From Nannocystis exedens (lineage in GTDB: Bacteria; Myxococcota_A; Polyangia; Nannocystales; Nannocystaceae), in the NCBI RefSeq assembly GCF_002343915.1, contig NZ_NETK01000001.1, forward strand, positions 4,350,001 to 4,414,000: a stretch of DNA of 64,000 nucleotides, read 5' to 3'. Made by a program: the position numbers and the translations under genes. The notes below the pieces were generated by a model. That model did not search any database, was not told the origin of the DNA, and worked only from the letters and a program-made list of their open reading frames with translations. Shown piece by piece: positions 1 to 8,370 of this stretch (the first letter of the stretch is position 1; every line of letters begins with the position of its first letter).

Positions 1-1095
1 GCGAGCATCGACCGCGCGCCCGTGGCGATGAGCTGGCCCATCGAACAGTCCGCCGATGACCTCCAGGACCGCCCCGCGGCGCACCGCGCCGAGAGCCGCG
101 CCTGGTGGCGCCGCGTCGACGTCGCCGCCCTCGCCGCCGGCGTCCCCCTGCCGATCAGCCAGCCCGGCGCGCTGCTCAAGCTCAGCCCGCAGGACGGCGC
201 CCCGATCGCCGTCGCCGCGCTCGAGCTCGTCGATCCGCAGGGCCGCGTCTACCCCGGCGTCGACGCCCTGCGCCCGCTCGCCGACCCGACCCACCTGCGC
301 AGCGCCGGCGCCTCGTTCGCCGCCGGCACCGCGATGTTCACCCTCCGCCCCGACCTCGGCGTCGGCGCCTTCGTCCTCCGCGCCCGCGTGCGCGCCCCCC
401 TGCTCGTCCACGTGCTCGAGCGCGACGCCGGCGCGTACCTGTCCCTCGAGCCAGACACCGACCTCGCGCTCGTCGGCGGGCGGCTGCAGGTCCGCGCGCA
501 CCTGCGCGACGGCGAGGCTGTCCTCAAGGCCAGGTCGATCACCGGCGAGCTCATCAGCCCCGACGGCGAGACCACCCGCTTCGACCTGACCCGCGCCACC
601 GACGGCAGCTACCGCGCCGATGTCCCCGCGCCGCGTCGCGCCGCCGCGCCCGGCGTCCTGCACACCCTGCAGGTCCACGCCGAGGGCGTCACCGCGCGCG
701 GCGTCCCGGTCCGCCGCACCGCCACCAACGCGGTCTCGATCGCCGCGCCCACGGCCCGCTACACCGGCGGCGTCGCCATCGAGGACGCCGGTGACGGCCG
801 GCTCCGCATCCGCCTCCAGGTCGAGGTCGGCGCCGCCAGCCGCTTCGGCGCCAGCGCCGTCCTCCACGGCACCAACCGGTCCGGCAAGCTCCAGCCGATC
901 GGCGTCGGCCAGGCCGCGCGCTGGCTCGAGCCCGGCCCCGGCGAGCTCGTGCTCGAATTCGACGAGGCCACGCTGACCGCCGCCGGCCTGCGCGGCCCCT
1001 ACGAGCTCCGCGACCTCCGCCTCGTCGACCAGGGTCGACTCGCGACGGTCCACCGGCAGGCGCGCGCGCTGGCGCTCCCGGCCGCGCGACGCTGA
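1..1095 (+). CDS. C-terminal part of an unrecognised secreted-type protein (DUF4785-like?)
   Basis: The reading frame is open at the left edge, so this is the end of a longer gene; a GTG at 22 and an ATG at 28 are the first possible starts inside the window, but coding clearly precedes them. About 364 residues are visible. They are rich in beta-strand patterns and look like two or three consecutive immunoglobulin-like sandwiches (for example the stretch LVHVLERDAGAYLSL, then a repeat ending GPYELRDLRLVDQGRLA). No catalytic motif is visible. The layout resembles the DUF4785 family of secreted proteins, but that is a weak memory-based match. It is the only gene here on the plus strand and ends before a low-coding stretch. 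Confidence 0.6.
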   Translation, partial: ASIDRAPVAMSWPIEQSADDLQDRPAAHRAESRAWWRRVDVAALAAGVPLPISQPGALLKLSPQDGAPIAVAALELVDPQGRVYPGVDALRPLADPTHLRSAGASFAAGTAMFTLRPDLGVGAFVLRARVRAPLLVHVLERDAGAYLSLEPDTDLALVGGRLQVRAHLRDGEAVLKARSITGELISPDGETTRFDLTRATDGSYRADVPAPRRAAAPGVLHTLQVHAEGVTARGVPVRRTATNAVSIAAPTARYTGGVAIEDAGDGRLRIRLQVEVGAASRFGASAVLHGTNRSGKLQPIGVGQAARWLEPGPGELVLEFDEATLTAAGLRGPYELRDLRLVDQGRLATVHRQARALALPAARR

Positions 1096-1149
1096 CCTGT
1101 CCTCAGGGACATCCCACTCGTTCGCCCCGTGTGGTCCGGCGTTCGCCCC

Positions 1150-1600
1150 AGGCAGCCGGATGCACGGGGTTTCGCGCGCTCGGACCGTTGCGCCCGTCAG
1201 GCCGATCGGTGCTCGAGGTGTTGCGGGAGATCCGGCAGCACTCGGGCGGCACCCGCAACGGCCACGTGATCACGTCGCGCACGGGCGGTCGGCTCAAGAG
1301 CCTTGATCGAAGCTGGCAACGGATCCGCAGCTCCGCCGTCAACGCCGAGAACTTGCTCGCCGACACCGAACCCACCATCATCCCAACCAGACCTGCCCGC
1401 CCGCAAGTCCGTAAGCCGCACCTCCCTCGGTCGCATTCACGCTGAGCCAATACACCAGCCTGCGTCACTCGGATCGCGTGGTCGTCGAGTTCTTCGAGGC
1501 GGAGCTTCACCGCGAGCCCGGCGCCAGCCTCGACAACGATGGGGTGTGGGCCCACCGCGACAGCTACCTGCCCGAGCAGCACCAGCGCCGCGAATCGTGA
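1150..1600 (+). pseudogene. possible tyrosine-recombinase remnant
   Basis: One frame from about 1150 reads VLEVLREIRQHSGG, then ITSRTGGRLKSLDRSWQRIR. This resembles the central catalytic stretch of phage-type integrases (start of the catalytic domain through the 'S..W+R.R' segment). The frame then degenerates, and another frame (about 1439-1600) reads LSQYTSLRHSDRVVVEFFEAE and ends in TGA at 1598-1600. No R..H-x-x-R box or catalytic Tyr can be placed, so at best this is a decayed fragment. The similarity is from pattern memory only. The rest of 1601-1817 shows no gene. Confidence 0.3.
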
Positions 1601-1817
1601 GGCGCGGAAGCCGGGTCACCCGCGGACGGTCTTCCGCGGTCGCCTCGCCTCCATGGTCTCCGTCGGCCGCCCCGACCTCCTCCTCACCGTTCGAATCCCG
1701 CTTCGAGCTGCTCAACCACGACACGCAGCAGGACGACACGCCATGTCGAATCCAGCGTTTCCCCTCGCACCCCGGCTCGAGCGGCTCTCGGACTGGCTCT
1801 GCAGCGCGAGCGGGCGA

Positions 1818-4800
1818 TCAGGCCACGCCGTCGACGGCTTCGGTCGCGTCGATCACGGCGAGCAGTTCCTGGGCGTTCACCGGCTTGACGAAGTGGCGGG
1901 CGAAGCCGACCTGCGTCGCTCGCCTCCGATCGGCGTCCTGACCGTAGCCCGTCAACGCCATGAGCGTCGGGCTCATGGCGGCGCCGAGCTTCTCGTGGAT
2001 CCGCTCGGCCAGCGCGTAGCCGTCCATGACCGGGAGCCCGATGTCGAGGATCGCGATCGCGGGCCTGAAGGCTTCGAGGGCGGCGAGGGCGTGTGGTGCA
2101 TCGTGCGCGACCACCACCTCGTGCCCCGCGGCGCGGAGGACGCCGGCCAGCAGCACGGCCGCGTCGACGTTGTCATCGACGATGAGGACGCGCTGCGGCC
2201 GGGGAGTCCGCGTCACGTCGAGTGACGCGGTGGCGGTCGCTGGAGCGCTCGCGGCGTCCCCATGATCGAGCGCGGGGAGCCGAACCACGAACTCGCTCCC
2301 CTTGTAGGGCCCCTCGCTGCGCGCGACCACGCTGCCGCTGTGCATCGAGACCAGATTGCGCACGAGGGCCAGGCCGATCCCCAGCCCGCCCTGTCCCCGG
2401 TCCGACTCGCGGTGACCCTGCACGAACGGGTCGAACACACGCGGCAGCAGCTCCGGCGAGATGCCAATCCCGTCGTCCTTGACCTGAATGACGAGCTCCT
2501 GCCCGTCTCGATAGGCGGTCAACGAGATATTCCCTCCCGGCTCGGTGTACTTCGCGGCGTTGGTGAGGAGGTTCGCTATCACCTGCGACAGCCGGGCCTC
2601 GTCGGCCTCGACAGACATGTGCTGCTGCGCGACGTCGAGCCGGAACCGATGCCTGCGCTGCTCGAGCAGCGGGCTCGCCATCTCGACGCCCCTGGCGATG
2701 ATGGTGCCGAGCTCGAGCGGGCGCTTCTCCAGACGCACCTTGCCGCGGGTGATCCGCGACACGTCGAGCAGGTCCTCGACGAGGCGGACGAGGTGCTGGA
2801 CCTGACGTTCAATCACGCGCTGCTCGTGGGTCGACTCCACGTCGCCGCGCAGCCGCATGAGCTCGAGGGCCGTGACGATGGGAGCGAGCGGGTTGCGGAG
2901 CTCATGGCCGAGCATCGCCAGGAACTCGTCCTTGGCGTTGCTCGCGGCCTCGGCCCTGGCCCGCGCGGCCAGGGTCGCCTCGTACAGCCGCGCGCGCTCG
3001 AGCGCCTGTGCGCACTGTTGTCCGACCGCGAGCAGGAACTCCTGATCATCGGTCGAGAGGTGGTACTCGGTCGCGTGCAGGAACGCCAGACTGCCGACCG
3101 TGCGCCCCTCGAATACCAGGGGTATCGCGCCCCAGGTCTTGATGCCGAGACGATCGCTCACCTCGACGAGACGCGGATCGCGACGCGCGATCTCTTCGCG
3201 CGTGGAGAGCCAGACGATCTTCCCGGTGCGCGCGGCCTCGCAGGCGGGGACCTCGGACGCGAGCGTCAGCGGGCCGAGCTCGGCGGTCGACCGCCCATCC
3301 TCGTCGACGAGCCGCTCGATCGCCTTCCCGGCGGCGTCGAGCACGAGGACGAATCCGGCGGTCGCCGCGACCGCGGGGAGGGTCTCGTGGATGACGAGCC
3401 GCGCCGCCTCCTCGGCGTCGAGGGCGCGCGAGAGCGCCGCGGTGATCGTATGCAGCTTGGCCGTCCGCTGCTGCGTGCGCTCGGCGAGGGCGCGCGCGCG
3501 CCGCTCGTCCTCGTACAGGCGCGCGTTCTCGAGCGCGGTCGCCGCCTGGGTGGTGACCGCGACGAGCAGCTGCTCGTCGCGCTCCTCGAATACGTCGACG
3601 TCGGCGTGGCCGAAGAAGAGCCCGCCGATGACCTCGCCGTCCCGCGCCACGACCGGCAACGCCAAATAACTCCGCACGGGGAGGTGGCCCGGGGGCATGC
3701 CGTGGTACGGCGGGTTGTGGCCGAAGCGCGGGTCCCTGGTGACGTCCGCGAGGCGGACGGCGCCCTCGCCGTTGAACGTCGGGCCGAAGATCGCCGTGTT
3801 GCGCGGCATCGGCATGTGGCCGAACGCGTCGCGCGCCGCGCCCGCGAGGGTGTAGAGCATGTAGCGGTCGCCGTTCTCGTCGGTCACGTTGTAGAAGAAC
3901 GCGCCGAACTGCGCCCGACAGAGCGCCGTGCCCTGATCGATGAGCACCTGAAGCAGTTTCTGCAGGTCCAGCTCGGCGTTGAGGCTGGTCCCGATTCGTA
4001 GCAGCGTCTCGCTCCGCCGGTTGGCCTCCCGCACGTCGCGGTAGAGCCGCGCGTTCTCGATAGCGATCGCCGTGCGTCGCGTCAGCTCCTCGGCCAGGGC
4101 GAGGTCTTCGACGGTGTAGCGCCGGCGCGTCTGACTTGCGCCGAAGGTGATCGCGCCGATCGTCTCGCCGCGGACGACGAGCGGCACGCACATCGAGGAG
4201 CGGATCGCCAGCTCGCGCAGGCGGGCCAGGTGTGTCGCGTCGCGGGCGGACCGCTCGAGGTCCTCACCCGACACTTCCTCGATCAGGCGAGACCGACCGG
4301 TGCGCACGACCTCGTGGCACCCGAGGGGCGCCGAGCCGCCGGGGTCGAAGCCGGCGTCGACCTCGCGGACGAGCGCCTCCTTGCCGGAGATATGGCGCGC
4401 CGCGACCGGACAGATCCGGTCGTCTTCGCGGAGGTGGACGACGCACCAGTCGGCGAGGTACGGGACGACCAGCTCGACCGCGGCGTCGGTGGTCTGCCGA
4501 CCATCGAGCGACGCCATGAGCGACTCGCTCGCGCGCGAGACGAACTGCATCTGCGCGTGCGCCTTCTCGACGCCGGCGCGGGCCGCCTGCTCGCGCACCA
4601 GCTTCTCGTGCTCCTGCTGGGCGCGCTGCCGTTCGCTGATGTTGCGCAGCGCGATCACTCCGCCGCCCATCCCTCGAGCGCCCGAGATCGGCGCGACGGT
4701 CTCCTCGACCGGCACCGTCCTGCCGCGGAGGTCCTGCAGGTAGGCGCAGCCCGCCTCGGCACGGGTGACCATGACGATGGTGTCGACGTCCCTCCCGACG

Positions 4801-5324
4801 ACGTTGGCGGAGCGGCACCCGAGGAGCGCCTCCGCGGCGGGGTTCAGGAAGGTGACGCGCCGCTCTTCGTCGTAAGCGATCACCGCGTCGCCGATGCTGG
4901 ACAGGATCGCGTCGAGCCGCCGCTCGCTCTCGGTGAGCGCGCGCTCGATCCGGTGGCGGTACAGCGCCATCTCGATGACGACCTGGAGCTCGCGTTGATC
5001 GAACGGCTTGAGCAAGTACCCGAACGGCTCGGTCACCCGCGCGCGGTCGAGGGTCTCCTCGTCGGAATAGGCGGTGAGGTAGATGACCGGGATATTGAGC
5101 CGGGTCCGGATCTCGCTCGCTGCGGCGATGCCGTCGAGCGCGCCCTTGAGCCGGATGTCCATGAGGACCAGGTCGGGCCTGCCTTCGCTGGCGCGGCAAA
5201 TCGCCTCCTCGCCGCTCGCGGCGGTGCCGATCACGTGATACTCGAGCTTCTCGAGCTGCGACTGGATATCCAGCGCGACGACGCTCTCGTCCTCGACGAC
5301 GAGGATTCGGGTCCTGGGCTTCAT
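1818..5324 (-). CDS. hybrid sensor histidine kinase (REC-PAS-3xGAF-HisKA-HATPase-REC)
   Basis: A 1168-residue soluble hybrid kinase. Order seen: an N-terminal receiver (acidic pocket EDE, phospho-acceptor D56 in LVLMDIRLKG, Lys in YLLKPFD), a PAS domain (about 135-240), three GAF domains (about 275-430, 445-600, 640-790), a HisKA dimerisation helix with FLAMLGHELRNPLAP, a HATPase_c domain (N-box NLLTNAAKY, G-box DDGIGIS and GLGIGLALV) and a second receiver (AILDIGLPVMDG, HFVKPVN). There are no membrane segments, so it senses in the cytoplasm. The ATG at 5324 is chosen because it forms an ATGA overlap with the upstream kinase; the longer open frame to 5693 only shadows that kinase. It is the last gene of the hydrogenase operon. 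A phosphorelay with the upstream PAS kinase is inferred. No output domain is present, so the final target is unknown. Confidence 0.9.
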   Translation of the reverse strand: MKPRTRILVVEDESVVALDIQSQLEKLEYHVIGTAASGEEAICRASEGRPDLVLMDIRLKGALDGIAAASEIRTRLNIPVIYLTAYSDEETLDRARVTEPFGYLLKPFDQRELQVVIEMALYRHRIERALTESERRLDAILSSIGDAVIAYDEERRVTFLNPAAEALLGCRSANVVGRDVDTIVMVTRAEAGCAYLQDLRGRTVPVEETVAPISGARGMGGGVIALRNISERQRAQQEHEKLVREQAARAGVEKAHAQMQFVSRASESLMASLDGRQTTDAAVELVVPYLADWCVVHLREDDRICPVAARHISGKEALVREVDAGFDPGGSAPLGCHEVVRTGRSRLIEEVSGEDLERSARDATHLARLRELAIRSSMCVPLVVRGETIGAITFGASQTRRRYTVEDLALAEELTRRTAIAIENARLYRDVREANRRSETLLRIGTSLNAELDLQKLLQVLIDQGTALCRAQFGAFFYNVTDENGDRYMLYTLAGAARDAFGHMPMPRNTAIFGPTFNGEGAVRLADVTRDPRFGHNPPYHGMPPGHLPVRSYLALPVVARDGEVIGGLFFGHADVDVFEERDEQLLVAVTTQAATALENARLYEDERRARALAERTQQRTAKLHTITAALSRALDAEEAARLVIHETLPAVAATAGFVLVLDAAGKAIERLVDEDGRSTAELGPLTLASEVPACEAARTGKIVWLSTREEIARRDPRLVEVSDRLGIKTWGAIPLVFEGRTVGSLAFLHATEYHLSTDDQEFLLAVGQQCAQALERARLYEATLAARARAEAASNAKDEFLAMLGHELRNPLAPIVTALELMRLRGDVESTHEQRVIERQVQHLVRLVEDLLDVSRITRGKVRLEKRPLELGTIIARGVEMASPLLEQRRHRFRLDVAQQHMSVEADEARLSQVIANLLTNAAKYTEPGGNISLTAYRDGQELVIQVKDDGIGISPELLPRVFDPFVQGHRESDRGQGGLGIGLALVRNLVSMHSGSVVARSEGPYKGSEFVVRLPALDHGDAASAPATATASLDVTRTPRPQRVLIVDDNVDAAVLLAGVLRAAGHEVVVAHDAPHALAALEAFRPAIAILDIGLPVMDGYALAERIHEKLGAAMSPTLMALTGYGQDADRRRATQVGFARHFVKPVNAQELLAVIDATEAVDGVA

Positions 5325-6460
5325 CGTTCGTCCCCGCCGTCGCCGCGGACCGGCAACGGAAACGTGATCGTGGTCTCGGTGCCGTCCTGGACGAGAAGCC
5401 CGAGTGTGCCCTCGAGCTGCGCGACCAGCGTGCGCACCAGCGTCAGCCCGAGCGTCTGAGCCCCCTGGATGCGGCCCTCCGCGGCCATCCCGACGCCGTC
5501 GTCGCGGATCATCAGCTCGGCGCGGGATCCGGAGAGCGCTCGGAGCCTCACGTGGATCTCGCCGCAGTCGCGGTCGCGGAACGCGTACTTGAGCGAGTTC
5601 GAGACCAGCTCGTTGATGATGAGGCCGCAGGGCACCGCCACGTCGATGCCGACTTCGATGCTGTCCAGCTCGGTCTTGACCGCGATGTGGCACGCGCTCC
5701 CGCCATACGACTGGAACAGCTGGGCGACGAGGCTCCGCGTGTAGTCCGCGAAGTCGACCCGCGCGAAGTCCTTCGAGCGGTAGAGCATCTCGTGCACGAG
5801 GGACATCGAACGAATGCGGTCCCGGCTCTCCTTGAGCAGCTGTCGCGCGGCCTCGTCGTCGACCTTGTCCGACTGCAGGCGCAGCAGGCTCGCGGTGATC
5901 TGGAGGTTGTTCTTGACCCGATGGTGGAGCTCCTTGAGCAGGAGCTCCTTCTCGCGCAGCGACGCGCGGACGGCCTCCTCGGCGCGCTTGATCTCGCTGA
6001 TGTCGAAGGCCACGCCCTGCAGGAACAGCGGGCGGCCGCGCTCGTCGTTCACCAGGCGCGCCTCGCCGTGAACCCAGACCACCCGTCCGTCACGCGCGAG
6101 GAATCGACAGTCGGCGCGGAACTGGCCGTCGGTCGCGCAGCCCCGGGCGAACTCGGCGTTCCACAGGTCGCGGTCGCCGGGGTGGAGCTGGCGGAACCAG
6201 AGCACGGGGTTCGTGCTCCACTCCTCCTGACTGAAACCGAGGAGCGCTTCGATCTGCGGGCTCACGTAGACCTCACTCAGGCCGCCCTCGAGCGACGCCA
6301 TGAACGTCACCGCCGGGATCTGCTCGACGAGGTAGCGGGCCTCGGCGTGCGCCAGGATCGCGTCGCGCGGCGCGGACGACTGGCTCACCCTCGGCACCGC
6401 GGCGAGCGCGCCCGCGAGTTGCTGGAGGATCTGGAGCGACACCTCGGGGGTCGGGCTCAT
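5321..6460 (-). CDS. PAS-domain sensor histidine kinase, HisKA_2 type
   Basis: A 379-residue cytoplasmic kinase. An N-terminal PAS/PAC domain (about 50-165, containing YVSPQIEALLGFSQEEW and the PAC tail GVAFDISEIKRAEE) is followed by a HisKA_2-type phospho-acceptor helix LLLKELHHRVKNNLQITASL and a HATPase_c domain (NELVSNSLKYAF, IRDDGVGM). This class commonly pairs with separate receiver proteins. The ATG at 6460 overlaps the hypB stop (ATGA) and its own stop overlaps the hybrid-kinase start the same way, so hypB and both kinases are translationally coupled. This suggests the pair senses something tied to hydrogenase function (H2, redox state or nickel), but no ligand residue is identifiable. 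Longer in-frame starts up to 7042 lie inside hypB and are rejected. Confidence 0.9.
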   Translation of the reverse strand: MSPTPEVSLQILQQLAGALAAVPRVSQSSAPRDAILAHAEARYLVEQIPAVTFMASLEGGLSEVYVSPQIEALLGFSQEEWSTNPVLWFRQLHPGDRDLWNAEFARGCATDGQFRADCRFLARDGRVVWVHGEARLVNDERGRPLFLQGVAFDISEIKRAEEAVRASLREKELLLKELHHRVKNNLQITASLLRLQSDKVDDEAARQLLKESRDRIRSMSLVHEMLYRSKDFARVDFADYTRSLVAQLFQSYGGSACHIAVKTELDSIEVGIDVAVPCGLIINELVSNSLKYAFRDRDCGEIHVRLRALSGSRAELMIRDDGVGMAAEGRIQGAQTLGLTLVRTLVAQLEGTLGLLVQDGTETTITFPLPVRGDGGDER

Positions 6461-7581
6461 GGCGCGGTGGTGATCTCCCGCAGCCAGCCATACCACTCCT
6501 CGAGCCCGTCGCCGCGGGTCGCCGACACTTGCAGCATCCTGAGCCGTGGATTCACGAGGTGCGCATGCTCTCGGCAGCGCTCCAAGTCGAATCGCACGTG
6601 CGGCAGGAGGTCGAGCTTGTTCAGCACCATGACCGACGCGGCGCGGAACATGTGCGGATACTTGATCGGCTTGTCGTCCCCCTCGGTCACGGACGCGATC
6701 ACGACCTTGCACCGCTCGCCGAGGTCGAACAGGGCCGGGCACACCAGGTTCCCGACGTTCTCGATCAACACGAGCGAGCGCGGCGGAGGCTCGAGCTGGC
6801 GGAGGGCGCGCTCGACCATCCCGGCGTCGAGGTGGCAGCCGGTGCCGGTGTTGAGCTGAACGACGCGGCAGCCGGCGGCCCGGATCCGCTCGGCGTCGAG
6901 CGCCGTCGCCTGATCGCCCTCGATCACGGCCAGTGACAGTGAGCCACCGAGCTCGGCGATCGTTCGCTCGAGCAGCGTGGTCTTCCCGGCGCCCGGCGAG
7001 CTGACGAGGTTCAGCGCGACGATGCCGCGTTCTGCGAGCCACTGTCGATTTCGCGCGGCCTGCGCCGCGTTGCGCTCGAGGACACGCGCCTCGAGGACGG
7101 CCGTGCGCGGCGCATCATACGCGGGAGACGTCGCAGGCACGGGCGTCGGGATGTGCGGACGCCCGTGCCCGTGCCCGTGCCCGTGAGCATGCCCGTGTAC
7201 ATGGTCATGCGAATGGGTGTGGGCGTGCGAATGCCCGTGCTCGTGCGAATGCCCGTGGCCGTGCTCGTGCGAATGCCCGTGCTCGTGCGAATGCCCGTGC
7301 GAATGCCCGTGGCCGTGCTCGTGCGAATGCCCGTGGCCGTGCTCGTGCGAATGCCCGTGCGAATGCCCGTGGCCGTCCCCGTGTGAATGCCCGTGGGCGT
7401 GCCCGTGTGAATGCCCGTGGGCGTGCCCGTGTGAATGCTCGTGGTCGTCCCCGTGTGAATGCTCGTGCTCGTGCGCACCCTCCGGGTGGGCACTGGCCGG
7501 ATCCTGCGGATTGGCGTGACGACGGCCGGCGTCATGCACTTCGTGGGGGGGACCGCCCGAACAGCCGCAAAACTCGCACAT
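6457..7581 (-). CDS. hypB: hydrogenase nickel incorporation GTPase HypB, His-rich form
   Basis: A 374-residue nickel chaperone GTPase that loads Ni into the hydrogenase large subunit together with HypA. The N-terminus MCEFCGC is the CxxCxC high-affinity Ni site of HypB. Residues 37-143 are almost entirely His alternating with Gly, Ser, Glu or Ala (51 His there; 55 in the first 143), a Ni-storage tract. The GTPase domain follows: P-loop SSPGAGKTTL near residue 195, VIEGDQAT, NVGNLVCPA, and the G4 motif LNKLDLLP. The ATG at 7581 overlaps the hypA stop by one base (TGATG). The DNA of the His tract is a low-complexity repeat at about 7150-7460. All motifs needed for activity are present. Confidence 0.97.
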   Translation of the reverse strand: MCEFCGCSGGPPHEVHDAGRRHANPQDPASAHPEGAHEHEHSHGDDHEHSHGHAHGHSHGHAHGHSHGDGHGHSHGHSHEHGHGHSHEHGHGHSHGHSHEHGHSHEHGHGHSHEHGHSHAHTHSHDHVHGHAHGHGHGHGRPHIPTPVPATSPAYDAPRTAVLEARVLERNAAQAARNRQWLAERGIVALNLVSSPGAGKTTLLERTIAELGGSLSLAVIEGDQATALDAERIRAAGCRVVQLNTGTGCHLDAGMVERALRQLEPPPRSLVLIENVGNLVCPALFDLGERCKVVIASVTEGDDKPIKYPHMFRAASVMVLNKLDLLPHVRFDLERCREHAHLVNPRLRMLQVSATRGDGLEEWYGWLREITTAP

Positions 7582-7910
7582 CAATACACCTCCATGAGAA
7601 TGACCTTGAGCTCGTCGCCCGAGATCCAGTCCAGCTCGGTATTGCCGCACACGCAGTACCCGAAGGGCTGCGTGAGCGCCACGCTCGCCGAGCAGACCCG
7701 GCAGCGGGCGACGCCGTCGACCTCCCGGATCTCGAGCGTCGCCCCCTCGGCTGCGGTCCCCTCGGCGCACAGGTCGAAGCAGAAGCGCACCGCGTCGGGG
7801 AGCACCGTCGAGAGCCGGCCGATCTCCATCACGATCCGCCTCACCCTCGCCCCCTGCGCGCGCTCGCAGGCGATCGCCACGACCTCCTCGGTGATCGCCA
7901 CTTCATGCAC
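7581..7910 (-). CDS. hypA: hydrogenase maturation nickel metallochaperone HypA
   Basis: 109 residues, the usual HypA length. It begins M-H-E, the N-terminal Ni-binding motif (His2 with Glu3), and carries a zinc-binding pair of cysteine motifs: CRVC at about 70 and CVCG at about 87. It delivers Ni with HypB. Translation starts at a GTG (7910), chosen because MHE must be the mature start; this overlaps the upstream protease gene by 8 nt. Its stop overlaps the hypB start by one base. Confidence 0.95.
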   Translation of the reverse strand: MHEVAITEEVVAIACERAQGARVRRIVMEIGRLSTVLPDAVRFCFDLCAEGTAAEGATLEIREVDGVARCRVCSASVALTQPFGYCVCGNTELDWISGDELKVILMEVY

Positions 7911-8370
7911 GCGCCACCAGCCCTTCGACCAGCTCTACCGCACCGTCGACGGCCGCCGCCACCGCCGGGGTGAGGCGCATCGCCCCATCCGCCGCGAAGT
8001 CGACGCGCGCCGACTCGCACCCGACCAGGCGAACCGGCGGCAGGCGTCCGCTCCAGGCCAGCACCAGCTCGAGGACGCGGGCCGGGCCGAGGCCGTGGCC
8101 GTCGACGCTCGACGTGGCCCGCGCCGCCTCGAGCTCGAGGACGTAGAGCGTGCCTGGCGCCCCGCCCCGCGCCACGGCGTCGACGATCACGACCTGTTGG
8201 TAGGGGTCGAGCATGGCGAGCGCCAAATCGTACCCGCGGATCCCGAAGTCGACGACACGCACGTCGTCGGGGAGCGGCCGCGCCGCGAGTCGCCGAGCGA
8301 CCGCGACGCCGAAGCCGTCGTCGCCGAAGAAGACGTTGCCGATCCCGGCCACGAGCGTAAGGCCCGTCAT
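7903..8370 (-). CDS. hydrogenase maturation endopeptidase (HyaD/HoxM family)
   Basis: 155 residues, typical for the family that removes the C-terminal peptide of the NiFe large subunit after Ni insertion. Family marks seen: the N-terminal VAGIGNVFFGDDGFGV (metal-binding acid in the DDG position), VVDFGIRG with the second Asp, VIVDAV, and a His in VDGHGLGP in the place of the third Ni ligand. It sits three genes downstream of its probable substrate. Its ATG (8370) overlaps the stop of the 324-residue gene (ATGA). The symbol is left blank because naming differs between hydrogenase groups. Confidence 0.92.
   Translation of the reverse strand: MTGLTLVAGIGNVFFGDDGFGVAVARRLAARPLPDDVRVVDFGIRGYDLALAMLDPYQQVVIVDAVARGGAPGTLYVLELEAARATSSVDGHGLGPARVLELVLAWSGRLPPVRLVGCESARVDFAADGAMRLTPAVAAAVDGAVELVEGLVARA

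Noticed and set aside
1675..1710. T-arm-like sequence GTTCGAATCCCGC near 1690
   Set aside because: No flanking stems pair; a chance match in a non-coding stretch.
7011..7535. Repeats in the hypB His tract as a CRISPR or satellite array
   Set aside because: Units are 6-12 nt codon-level repeats in frame with HypB and have no spacers.
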